NCBI RefSeq assembly: GCF_014650675.1
Contig: NZ_BMVK01000001.1
Location: 434,001-498,000 of the forward strand
Source: Streptomyces anulatus
Lineage (GTDB): Bacteria; Actinomycetota; Actinomycetes; Streptomycetales; Streptomycetaceae
DNA length: 64,000 nucleotides
Direction of reading: 5' to 3'
Shown: positions 27,429 through 34,894 of the stretch, one piece after another
Numbering within the stretch: position 1 is the stretch's first letter
Layout of the letters: each line of letters opens with the position of its first letter
The notes under the pieces: model-generated
Databases searched by the model: none
Told to the model about the DNA's origin: nothing
The model's input: only the letters and a program-made list of their open reading frames with translations
Made by a program: the position numbers and the translations under genes

Positions 27429-27947
27429 TCAGCGTTCGTCCGTGCCCGCGCGCTTGGCGGTGGACAGCGCTATGCGGTTCCAGGTGTTGATCGTGAGGAT
27501 CAGGGCCAGCAGATGGGCCAGCTCCTCCTCGTCGAAGTGGGCCGCCGCCCGGTCGTAGACCCCGTCCGGTACGCCGGCGTCCCCGATCCGGGTGACCGCG
27601 TCCGTGAGGGCCAGGGCGGCCTGTTCCCGCTCCGTGAAGAAGTGCTCCGCCTCCTGCCACACCGCGACCATGTGCAGGCGGTCCTCGCTCTCGCCCGCCT
27701 TCCGTGCGTCCGTGGTGTGCATGTGCAGGCAGTACGCGCACCGGTTCAGGTGCGAGGCGCGGATCTGGACCAGTTCGACCAGCGTCGGGTCCAGGCCCGC
27801 GCGGGCCGCCGCGTCCAGGCCGATCACGGCCCGGAAGACCTTCGGAGCGGTCTTCGCGAAGTCCAGCCGGGAGGTGGTCGTGTTGCTCCGGACGGTGGTG
27901 GCGGGGGCGGTCCTGCGGTCGTTCGTCTTGATCTCCGTCGTCGTCAT
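27429..27947 (-). CDS. AhpD-like / carboxymuconolactone decarboxylase family protein
   Basis: A 172-residue alkylhydroperoxidase-like protein. The redox CxxC is in NRCAYCLHMH (near 80), with the AhpD-type HTTDAR following. The family reduces peroxides with reduced lipoyl or similar thiol partners. The frame extends to 28007; the ATG at 27947 avoids overlap with the divergent regulator. The start-to-start gap of 50 bp with the PdxR-like gene suggests that gene controls it. Confidence 0.85.
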   Translation of the reverse strand: MTTTEIKTNDRRTAPATTVRSNTTTSRLDFAKTAPKVFRAVIGLDAAARAGLDPTLVELVQIRASHLNRCAYCLHMHTTDARKAGESEDRLHMVAVWQEAEHFFTEREQAALALTDAVTRIGDAGVPDGVYDRAAAHFDEEELAHLLALILTINTWNRIALSTAKRAGTDER

Positions 27948-27997
27948 GGGTACGAATCTAGGGCGACAAGCGACTGGGCGTGGGGTGCATTTCTGTG

Positions 27998-29413
27998 ATG
28001 AATTCATGGGTCAATTCGGCGGAGATCCTGGGCAGCGATCTGCCGCTGGAGCTCTCCGGGACCGGTAACCGCCGGGCCCTGCTGATGGACGCGCTGCGCG
28101 AGGCCGTGCGCAGCGGGCGGCTCGCGCCCGGCACCCGGCTGCCGCCCTACCGTTCCCTCGCCGCCGATCTCGGCCTCGCCCGCAACACCGTCGCCGACGC
28201 GTACGCCGAGCTGGTCGCGGAAGGATGGCTCGCCGCCCGCCAGGGCTCGGGGACCCGGGTCGCCGAGCGGGCCGTCCCGGTCACCCCCGTGCACCGGCCG
28301 CGCACCCCCGAGCGCGCCGCCCGCCCGGTCCATGACCTGGTCCAGGGGCAGCCGGACCCCTCGGTCTTCCCGCGCACCGCCTGGCTGGCCTCGGCGCGGC
28401 GTGCGCTCGCCGCCGCCCCCGACGACGCGTTCGGGCCCGGCGATCCGCACGGGCGGCCCGAGCTGCGGCGGGCCCTGGCCGGCTATCTGGCCCGGGTGCG
28501 CGGGGTGCGGGCCGCGCCGGAGCGGATCGTGCTGTGCTCGGGGGCCGCGCACGGGCTGCGGCTGTTGGCGGAGGTGGTGGGCGGCCCCTGGGCGGCGGAG
28601 GAGTACGGCCTGCCCTTCCACCGCGCGCTGCTCGCCTCCCACGGGGTCGGCACCCGGCCGCTCGGCGTGGACGCGGACGGCGCCCGGGTCGACGGGCTCA
28701 CCCGTCGCGACCGTGCCGTACTCCTCACGCCCGCCCACCAGTTCCCCACCGGCGGGCCGCTGCACCCGGGGCGCCGGGCGGCCGTCGTCGACTGGGCCCG
28801 GGCCACCGGCGGGCTCGTCGTCGAGGACGACTACGACGGGGAGTTCCGCTACGACCGGCAGCCCGTCGGTGCTGTTCAAGGGCTCGATCCCGAGCATGTG
28901 GTGCTGTTGGGGTCGGTGAGCAAGAGTCTCTCCCCCACCCTGCGGATCGGGTGGATGGTGCTGCCCCAGCGGCTCGTGGGCCCCGTCGTCACGGCGAAGG
29001 GCGAGCGCGAGCAGTTCTCCAGCGCCACCGAGCAGTTGACGCTCGCGGACTTCGTCGGGTCGGGCGCGTACGACCGGCAGGTCCGGCGGATGCGGCAGCG
29101 CCACCGCCGCCGCCGGGACCAGTTGGTGGCGGCCCTGGAGCGGCGGGCCCCGCACATCCGGGTCACCGGGATCGCGGCCGGTCTGCACGCGGTGCTGGAA
29201 CTGCCGCCCGGCACCGAGCGTTCGGCGGTCCGGGCGGCAGCCTGGCAGGGGCTGGCGGTGGAGTGCCTCGCCGACTACCTGCACCCGGGGTCGGAGGGTG
29301 CGGGGCAGGCGGACGCCCCGCGGGACGGGCTCGTCGTCGGGTACGCGACACCCGCCGAATCCGCCTACCCGGAGGCGTTGGAGGCCCTGTGCCGGGCCTT
29401 GCCGCCGGGATGA
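27998..29413 (+). CDS. PdxR/MocR-type GntR regulator with aminotransferase domain
   Basis: A 471-residue fusion of an N-terminal GntR winged helix (about 15-80; SGRLAPGTRLPPYRSLAADL, then RNTVADAYAEL) and a class I aminotransferase-like domain (about 120-465). The PLP-binding lysine is in LGSVSKSLSPTLRIGW (near 306), and EDDYDGEFRYDRQP is the usual active-site strand. MocR proteins use PLP as cofactor to control adjacent genes. The target is probably the AhpD-like gene 50 bp away, as often seen for this pair. ATG 27998 or the GTG just before it could start the protein. Confidence 0.87.
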   Translation: MNSWVNSAEILGSDLPLELSGTGNRRALLMDALREAVRSGRLAPGTRLPPYRSLAADLGLARNTVADAYAELVAEGWLAARQGSGTRVAERAVPVTPVHRPRTPERAARPVHDLVQGQPDPSVFPRTAWLASARRALAAAPDDAFGPGDPHGRPELRRALAGYLARVRGVRAAPERIVLCSGAAHGLRLLAEVVGGPWAAEEYGLPFHRALLASHGVGTRPLGVDADGARVDGLTRRDRAVLLTPAHQFPTGGPLHPGRRAAVVDWARATGGLVVEDDYDGEFRYDRQPVGAVQGLDPEHVVLLGSVSKSLSPTLRIGWMVLPQRLVGPVVTAKGEREQFSSATEQLTLADFVGSGAYDRQVRRMRQRHRRRRDQLVAALERRAPHIRVTGIAAGLHAVLELPPGTERSAVRAAAWQGLAVECLADYLHPGSEGAGQADAPRDGLVVGYATPAESAYPEALEALCRALPPG

Positions 29414-29500
29414 GCCGGCGGGGAGCCGCGGGGCCCGCCTGCCCGGAGGCCCTGGAATCGGTGGAGTCGGTAGCCGTCCTGTGCCGCTCCCGCCCGCCGG

Positions 29501-30421
29501 TCAGTCCGCCTGCGCCTGCGTCTCCGCCGCCACCAGCAGCTCCGTGAGGTGGAGGCCGAAGCGCGCGTCGCAGGCGTGCGGAACCCCTGTGCGTACCGCT
29601 TCGGCCAGGGCGTCCACCGCGCCCCGGAACGCGGTCTCCGCGCCGTCCCAGCCGGGGATCGACGCCGTGCCCCGCTCACCCCGGAACTCGATCTCGACGC
29701 CTGCCGCGCCGGGCGGGGCGCTCAGCCCGAGCGTCACCGTGCTGGACGCGCCGGAGGTGTGGCGCAGGATGAGGTGCGTGGTGTCGGACGGCCCCCGGGC
29801 GGCGGTCAGGTGCTCGACGTCGCCCAGGACCGGAATCAGCACGGAGAGCGCGTGCGGGCCCACGTCCCACAGGCCGCCCTTCTCGCGCCGCCACGGGGAG
29901 TCCGCGTACTCGCTGGTCGAGCCCTCGGCGTAGAGCGAGCCCAGCCACTGGGCGCGAGCCGTGAACCAGCCGTCCACCGCGGCCTGTTCGGCGATCCACG
30001 CGGAGGTCTCGGGCGCGAACCGGAGCGTGCAGAAGACGACCGACGCCACCCCGGCCCGCTCCGCGGCGTCGGCGACCGCGCGGGCCCCCTCCACCGTCGT
30101 GGCGACCGGCTTGTCCATCAGGATGTGGCAGCCCGCCTCCGCGGCCCGGACCGCGAGTGGGGCCTGGACGTCCGGCGGCAGCGCGAAGGCCACCGCGTCG
30201 CTCGTCTCCAGGAGTGCGACGATGCCCTCCTCACCCGTGTACGCGCGGGTGCCGTGGGCGGCGGCGAGGGCGCCGGCCGCCTCGGCCCGGCGGCCCCACA
30301 CCCCGCTGAGTTCGACGCCGGGATGGGCGGCGAGCGCGGGGGCCTGGGTGTTGCGTGCCCAGGGGCCGGTGCCGAGGAGGCCGATGCGCAGGGGGGCGGT
30401 GGTGCCGGCAGCTGAGTCCAT
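29501..30421 (-). CDS. Gfo/Idh/MocA-family oxidoreductase
   Basis: A 306-residue NAD(P)-dependent oxidoreductase. The N-terminal Rossmann motif is IGLLGTGPWARNTQAPAL (near 13-30) and the family signature DKPVATTVEGAR is near 103 (the DKP lysine of the EKP motif). The C-terminal alpha/beta domain holds GGLWDVGPHALSVL near 187. Substrate is unknown, probably a sugar or cyclitol. The frame is open to 30679, but ATG 30421 gives the normal N-terminus. The TnpB element begins about 180 bp upstream of its start. Confidence 0.88.
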   Translation of the reverse strand: MDSAAGTTAPLRIGLLGTGPWARNTQAPALAAHPGVELSGVWGRRAEAAGALAAAHGTRAYTGEEGIVALLETSDAVAFALPPDVQAPLAVRAAEAGCHILMDKPVATTVEGARAVADAAERAGVASVVFCTLRFAPETSAWIAEQAAVDGWFTARAQWLGSLYAEGSTSEYADSPWRREKGGLWDVGPHALSVLIPVLGDVEHLTAARGPSDTTHLILRHTSGASSTVTLGLSAPPGAAGVEIEFRGERGTASIPGWDGAETAFRGAVDALAEAVRTGVPHACDARFGLHLTELLVAAETQAQAD

Positions 30422-30597
30422 GGGGCCAGTGTGCCGGGTGCGCCGACCGGTTGTGCAGGGGGCCGGGCGTCCGCCGCCCGTGCAGTGGACCGGGACGCCC
30501 GTCGCCCCCCCTGCACGGGGAGCCGCTCTTCGCGCGGGACGTCGCCGGGCCGCCGAATGCGGGACTCCGGCGCGGGCGCGACTTCCGAGACTTGCCT

Positions 30598-30760
30598 TTG
30601 AATCCTCCCCACCCTTCAGGGAGGGGATTCCTGGCTCAGGCTGCCTCCTGGAGCAGCGCTCCAGGAGGTCTTCTGCCATCGGTACCAGCCGGGGTGAGAC
30701 CAGCCCGGACGAGCATCACGCGTGCGGAGTTCTTGTCCCGAGGGGACACGGCTCCGCACG
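30598..30760 (-). ncRNA. Predicted omega-RNA of TnpB
   Basis: TnpB nucleases are guided by an RNA from the 3' end of tnpB and the right end of the element. Here two stable stems fit: CCTCCTGGAGC/GCTCCAGGAGG with a 3-nt loop at 30644-30668 inside the last codons of tnpB, and the right-end hairpin at 30600-30630. The guide would begin just beyond 30598 with AGGCAAGTCTC on the minus strand. The 5' boundary is a guess. Confidence 0.45.
30600..30630 (-). promoter_or_regulatory. Right-end hairpin of the TnpB element
   Basis: GAAT pairs with ATTC and CCCC-A-CCCT with AGGG-A-GGGG around a short TTC-type loop, giving the hairpin typical of IS200/IS605 right ends. On the minus strand the element then ends with TTCAA. 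Confidence 0.7.
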
Positions 30761-31856
30761 CGGTACAGGTGTAGGTACGTTCACCCAGCGGCAGCGCGTG
30801 TTTGGCTCTCGCATCGCAGCGACCGCAGTCCATCGTGGTGTACGCGGGATGCACCAGACGGATGTCCCGCCCATGCTTACGTCCCATCTCCATCAGGACG
30901 GTTTTGGTGGCGCCGATGGCAGCATCAGCGGCCTTGCGGGCCATGGTGGTCCTGGCGAGGAACTTGGGGCGGAAGTCCTCGACAGCAATGGCGTCATGGT
31001 CGCGGACGACCTTCTTGGCCCATTTGCGTCCGGTGTCCTCGCGCTGCCTAGCGACCTTTTTGCACTCCTTCGCACGCAGCTTCATCGCCTTGCGGTAGCC
31101 CTTGGATCCGGGGCGGCCCTTCTTCGGCCTCCGGCGAGCCATCATCCGGTCGTACCGGGCCACCTTCTCCCGGGCCTTGCCACCGTGCTCGGCATGCTGA
31201 AGGTCGTGCGCGTCGGACGTCGTGGTCGCGGTCGCTTTCACACCCCAGTCGACACCGAGCACGCGGCCGGTCTCCGGCAAGGGCTCGACCTGAGCGGGAA
31301 CAACGAAGGAGCAGTACCAGTGCTCAAGGCTGTCCTGGTACACGCGCACCGACGACGGCTCGTGCGGCAGTTGCCGCGACCACACCACGGTAACGACGAT
31401 GCCGCCCGCCAAGTGCAGGCGACCGTCCTTCAGCCGGAACCCACGCATCGTGTAGCTCAGAGTCGGCAGCGTCTCGCGTTTCGTCTTCCACTTCGGCATC
31501 CCGGCCCGGCGTCCAACAGGCAAGCGCTCGGTGATGTCCCTCTGCGCCTTTGCGCGGGAACGGCCGAAGTCGCGGATGACCTGCTGCTGGGCAACCGAAG
31601 ACCCCTCACGCAGCCACGGCGAACGGGCACGCGCCTCGGTCAGCATCCTGTCGAGCTGAGCCGGGCCACACGTGGCCTTCTCACCCGCGGACTTGCTGTG
31701 CAGATGTACGGCCCTGGACTTGGCGACACACTCGTTCCACACCCAGCGGCACCGGTCCCACTCCGCCCCCAGCAAGGTGCCGGCGGTGGACGACACACGC
31801 AGCCGGTACGTGTAACGGACGTGCCCGGCTTCAGCAGCCCGCGCCACCTGCGCCAT
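30636..31856 (-). CDS. tnpB: TnpB, RNA-guided endonuclease of IS605 type
   Basis: A 406-residue TnpB/OrfB protein. The N-terminal helical and wedge region (about 1-190) is followed by a RuvC-like nuclease: LGVDWGVK (Asp203), IAVEDFRPK (Glu293) and SPRDKNSARV (Asp374). A four-cysteine zinc ribbon (CGRCDARAKH ... YTCTACGA, about 345-370) lies between the last two. All three acidic residues are present, so the nuclease could be active. GAGGGG sits 5 nt before ATG 31856, favouring it over the upstream starts to 31961. Known TnpB proteins act with an RNA from the element's right end. Confidence 0.9.
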   Translation of the reverse strand: MAQVARAAEAGHVRYTYRLRVSSTAGTLLGAEWDRCRWVWNECVAKSRAVHLHSKSAGEKATCGPAQLDRMLTEARARSPWLREGSSVAQQQVIRDFGRSRAKAQRDITERLPVGRRAGMPKWKTKRETLPTLSYTMRGFRLKDGRLHLAGGIVVTVVWSRQLPHEPSSVRVYQDSLEHWYCSFVVPAQVEPLPETGRVLGVDWGVKATATTTSDAHDLQHAEHGGKAREKVARYDRMMARRRPKKGRPGSKGYRKAMKLRAKECKKVARQREDTGRKWAKKVVRDHDAIAVEDFRPKFLARTTMARKAADAAIGATKTVLMEMGRKHGRDIRLVHPAYTTMDCGRCDARAKHALPLGERTYTCTACGAVSPRDKNSARVMLVRAGLTPAGTDGRRPPGALLQEAA

Positions 31857-32025
31857 CTCGCCCCTCTTCGTAGCCCGGCCGGACACCACGCTGCCCCGAA
31901 GGCCCGGGGAAACCATACGTACGACAGCAGCACAAGAACACCTCCATGCCGCAAGCGCCACCCCGACCAGCGATCATGGGTGCATACGTTCCCATCGCCA
32001 CGGCAACGCGGGGCGGGCGGGCGAG

Positions 32026-32580
32026 GTGTTGCGGGTGTGGCGGCGCCGGCTGGATTCGGAGCGGCGGACGACCGTGGCGCACGTCAACCCCGTATACGAC
32101 GCGCAGGGTTTCGGCGTGCGGTGGCCGGCAGCGGGGGCGGCGCGCCTCGGGCCGTCCCGCTGCCGCCGCTGCCGCATCACGGGCTGGCCAAGCGGCCGCC
32201 CGGCGACCGGCTGCGGTTCCTGCCGTTGCACCTGGCGCTGGAGGGCTATCTCGCACTGCACTTCGGCGGTCCGTCGGCCGCCCGACCGGGTGTACCGGAT
32301 GAAGTCCTTCACCCTGTGGCGGTTCCTGCCGCCGTTCGTCCGGGACCGGGGCGGGCAGCACATCGGGGAGACGATCACCGATCACCGGGGGCAGGTCGCC
32401 TACCTCAAGACGTTCCGGCTCTCCGACCCCCAGATCCGCCGGGGACATCTCCTGCGGACCCTGGCCGGGGCTGACTGGGAGCTGGACCGGGCGGCCGCCG
32501 CGCTGGGGTCGAGCCGGGAGGAGCTGATCCGCCGGCTGCGGGCGGCCGGGTTCTCGGCCCTGCTCAAGGGCGGTGCCTGA
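32026..32580 (+). pseudogene. Broken host gene beside the TnpB element
   Basis: The frame from 32026 looks coding by third-position GC at the start (RRRLDSERRTTVAHVNPVYD) and again from about 32278 (MKSFTLWRFLPPFVRDRGG ... ELIRRLRAAGFSALLKGGA). Between about 32148 and 32275 coding bias moves to another frame (PLPPLPHHGLAKRPPGDRL, LALEGYLALHFGG), which needs two compensating shifts. The end resembles a Fis-like helix-turn-helix. To the left of the element a plus-strand frame at about 30510-30597 (LHGEPLFARDVAGPP) also shows coding bias and runs into it. The simplest reading is a gene split by the insertion and then decayed; a sequencing error or an intact gene starting at ATG 32297 are alternatives. 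Confidence 0.45.
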
Positions 32581-32634
32581 TGACCTCCCCGAAGCCCCCG
32601 GGCAACGGGTGAGCGGTCCGGATGCGGGCCTCCC

Positions 32635-32690
32635 GTAACGCAGGAAACCTCGGTAACACGGGGTTCACATCCGGGCAACGGACGGGAAAT
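32635..32690 (+). promoter_or_regulatory. GlnR binding region upstream of glnII
   Basis: GTAAC (32653), TTCAC (32664), GCAAC (32675) and GAAAT (32686) lie at exact 11-nt spacing, as in GlnR boxes; the second half-site is the weakest. A further GTAAC at 32635 and GAAAC at 32644 precede them with a 4-nt spacer. The array ends 55 bp before the glnII GTG. Confidence 0.7.
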
Positions 32691-32745
32691 CGCGTCTTGC
32701 CAAGCTGCGACGCATAGACCGCTGCACCCGCAAAGGATGGCGTCC

Positions 32746-33780
32746 GTGACGTTCAAGGCTGAGTACATCTGGATAGACGGCACCGAGCCGACCGCCAAGC
32801 TTCGTTCCAAGACGAAGATCATGGACGGCGCGCCGTCGGGTGACGTGGCGGATCTGCCCATCTGGGGATTCGACGGCTCCAGCACCAACCAGGCCGAGGG
32901 CCACGCGTCCGACCGGGTGCTGAAGCCCGTCTTCACCTGTCCGGACCCGATCCGCGGCGGCGCGGACATCCTCGTCCTGTGCGAGGTCTTCAACATCGAC
33001 ATGACGCCGCACGAGTCCAACACCCGTGCCGCGCTGCGTCCGCTCGCCGAGCAGTTCGCGGGCCAGGCCCCGATCTTCGGCATCGAGCAGGAGTACACCT
33101 TCTTCGACGGCCACCGGCCGCTCGGCTTCCCCGAGGGCGGCTTCCCGGCCGCGCAGGGCGGCTACTACTGCGGTGTCGGCGCGGACGAGATCTTCGGCCG
33201 CGACATCGTGGAGAAGCACCTCGACAACTGCCTGACGGCGGGGCTCGGCATCTCCGGCATCAACGCCGAGGTCATGCCCGGCCAGTGGGAGTTCCAGGTG
33301 GGCCCGCTGTCCCCGCTGGAGGTCTCCGACCAGCTGTGGGTGGCCCGTTGGCTGCTCTACCGCACCGCCGAGGACTTCAACGTCTCCGCCACCCTCGACC
33401 CGAAGCCGGTCAAGGGCGACTGGAACGGTGCGGGCGCGCACACCAACTTCTCCACCCGGGCGATGCGCGAGGGCTACGACGCGATCATCACCGCGTGCGA
33501 GTCGCTGGGAGAGGGCTCCAAGCCGATGGACCACGTGAAGAACTACGGCGCGGGCATCGACGACCGGCTCACCGGCCTGCACGAGACCGCCCCGTGGAAC
33601 GAGTACAGCTACGGCGTCTCCAACCGCGGCGCCTCGGTCCGCATCCCGTGGCAGGTCGAGCAGGACCAGAAGGGTTACATCGAGGACCGCCGCCCCAACG
33701 CCAACGTCGACCCGTACGTCGTCACACGGCTGATCGTCGACACGTGCTGCACCGCGCTGGAGAAGGCCGGCCAGGTCTGA
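32746..33780 (+). CDS. glnII: Glutamine synthetase type II (eukaryotic-like)
   Basis: A 344-residue GSII, the second glutamine synthetase of streptomycetes. Motifs: WGFDGSSTNQAEG (near 41), GIEQEYTFFDG (near 115), GISGINAEVMPGQWEFQVG (near 168), NGAGAHTNFST (near 228) and NRGASVRIP (near 290). It lacks the GSI adenylylation tyrosine loop, so GlnE control is not expected. AAAGGA is 8 nt before GTG 32746 but only 3 nt before ATG 32737, so the GTG is preferred. GlnR boxes lie upstream and a 21-bp terminator downstream. Confidence 0.95.
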   Translation: MTFKAEYIWIDGTEPTAKLRSKTKIMDGAPSGDVADLPIWGFDGSSTNQAEGHASDRVLKPVFTCPDPIRGGADILVLCEVFNIDMTPHESNTRAALRPLAEQFAGQAPIFGIEQEYTFFDGHRPLGFPEGGFPAAQGGYYCGVGADEIFGRDIVEKHLDNCLTAGLGISGINAEVMPGQWEFQVGPLSPLEVSDQLWVARWLLYRTAEDFNVSATLDPKPVKGDWNGAGAHTNFSTRAMREGYDAIITACESLGEGSKPMDHVKNYGAGIDDRLTGLHETAPWNEYSYGVSNRGASVRIPWQVEQDQKGYIEDRRPNANVDPYVVTRLIVDTCCTALEKAGQV

Positions 33781-33793
33781 TCCCGCCGCCCGT

Positions 33794-33839
33794 CACGCAG
33801 GAGGGGCCCGCCGGTTCGCCGGCGGGCCCCTCCTGCGTG
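33794..33839 (+). terminator. Very strong terminator after glnII
   Basis: A perfect 21-bp stem (CACGCAGGAGGGGCCC plus GCCGG) closed by a TTCG tetraloop, 13 bp past the glnII stop. It is the longest perfect hairpin in the window. Confidence 0.95.
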
Positions 33840-33939
33840 GGCGGTGACGGCCGGGCGTGAGGAACGTAACGCCAAGGGTCCGTATCGACGGGCGAGAGGA
33901 GTCTGATGCGCCGCCGCGATTTCTGCTTCAATGGAGCAC

Positions 33940-34059
33940 ATGGCCAGCTACCAGCACATCGCGTCGGGTCGCAGTGACCTCGAACCGTTCTGGCCTTCCC
34001 GTCAGCACCATGATTTCGACCGGGTGTGTTGCCGCGCGTGGAACGCGCAGGCCCACTAA
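33940..34059 (+). CDS. Small open reading frame, possible leader peptide
   Basis: A 39-codon frame (MASYQHIASGRSDLEPFWPS, later HHDFDRVCCRAWNAQAH) ending 81 bp before the winged-helix gene. Adjacent cysteines after an HxDFDRV stretch resemble the Cys-containing leader peptides found before sulfur genes in streptomycetes. GGAG lies only 3 nt before the ATG, and third-position GC is lower than in neighbouring genes. An in-frame ATG at 33931 is an alternative. Translation is uncertain. Confidence 0.35.
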   Translation: MASYQHIASGRSDLEPFWPSRQHHDFDRVCCRAWNAQAH

Positions 34060-34140
34060 AGCCGCTCACCCCGGCCTTCGGTCCGCGCGTACGACGTAAG
34101 TCCGTCCCTGACGACTCCTCGCGCGAAAGAGCTGACCCTC

Positions 34141-34815
34141 ATGGCGAACACTCGTACTTTCTCCGCCGCGTCCGCCGCCACCGCGGCGTCCCCGGCGCCC
34201 GCTGCGGCCCGTCCCACCTCCCGCTCCCTCCCCGCCCACCCGAACCGGCACCGGCTGCGCGCGGTCGACAGCGACGAGGTCGCCGGGCCGGCCGACGTGA
34301 CGGACTTCCTCCCGCCCGGGGCCACCTGGCTCCCCGCCCCGCAGCACACGCTGCCCACCCTGCCCGGCCAGCCGCCGATGATCGGCTACCTGGTGCTGGT
34401 GCCGGCCGACCAGCAGCCGGCGCTCGCGGGGGCCGTCGCCGCCGCCTCCCGGCTCCAGTCGGGCGGCTCGCCGTTCCCCCAGCAGCCGGCGCCCGACGCG
34501 ACGCCCGCCCCGGCCGCCGACGCGGGAGCGTCCGCGGGCCCGGTCCGGATCGACGCCACCCGGCGTACGGCTTCGGTCGACGGCGTCGTCCTCGACCTCA
34601 CGTACCTGGAGTTCGAGCTGCTGTCCCATCTGGTGGCGTACCCGCACCGGGTGCACACCCGCGACCAGCTGGTGACCACGGTGTGGGGTTACGGGCACGT
34701 GGGCGACGGGCGCACCGTCGACGTCCATGTCGCCCGGCTGCGCCGCAAGCTCGGTGCGGAGTACCGCCGTTCGATCCAGACGGTCCGGCGGGTGGGGTAC
34801 AAGTACACGCCCTGA
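34141..34815 (+). CDS. Orphan winged-helix regulator (OmpR/PhoB-type DNA-binding domain)
   Basis: A 224-residue protein. Residues 1-130 are Ala/Pro-rich and show no receiver domain. The C-terminal Trans_reg_C winged helix (about 135-222) carries LDLTYLEFELLSHLVAYP, HTRDQLVTTVWGYG, DVHVARLRRKL and VRRVGYKYTP. Without a phosphoacceptor domain it cannot be a classical response regulator; stress- or growth-dependent control is open. The start is the ATG at 34141, preceded by GAAAGAG. Confidence 0.85.
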   Translation: MANTRTFSAASAATAASPAPAAARPTSRSLPAHPNRHRLRAVDSDEVAGPADVTDFLPPGATWLPAPQHTLPTLPGQPPMIGYLVLVPADQQPALAGAVAAASRLQSGGSPFPQQPAPDATPAPAADAGASAGPVRIDATRRTASVDGVVLDLTYLEFELLSHLVAYPHRVHTRDQLVTTVWGYGHVGDGRTVDVHVARLRRKLGAEYRRSIQTVRRVGYKYTP

Positions 34816-34843
34816 CCCGCCCGGTCCGCCGCGTACGTCCGGC

Positions 34844-34883
34844 GGCCCCGGACCACGGTTCCTCCTCACCGTGGTCCGGGGCC
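34844..34883. terminator. Terminator between the winged-helix and MMPL genes
   Basis: A perfect 15-bp stem, GGCCCCGGACCACGG with CCGTGGTCCGGGGCC, and a 10-nt loop between convergent genes. Confidence 0.9.
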
Positions 34884-34894
34884 GTCCGGGCGTC

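Larger units (their letters stand above)
30598..31980 (-). mobile_element. IS200/IS605-type element encoding only TnpB (IS1341-like)
   Basis: A single tnpB with no Y1 transposase tnpA beside it. The right end (low coordinates, downstream of tnpB) is marked by a characteristic hairpin at 30600-30630 and the terminal TTCAA as read on the minus strand. The left end is not fixed; I place it near 31980 from the return of host-like codon bias after 32026 and a weak hairpin near 31978-31995. The element lies between the Gfo/Idh/MocA gene and glnII, next to a broken gene. Confidence 0.7.

Noticed and set aside
31978..31995. Precise left end of the TnpB element
   Set aside because: Only a weak imperfect hairpin is present and no clear target-adjacent motif could be chosen; left as approximate.
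29961..32474. 837-codon plus-strand frame across the oxidoreductase and TnpB genes
   Set aside because: It is antisense to two well-supported genes; only the short part near 32150-32275 has plausible coding bias.
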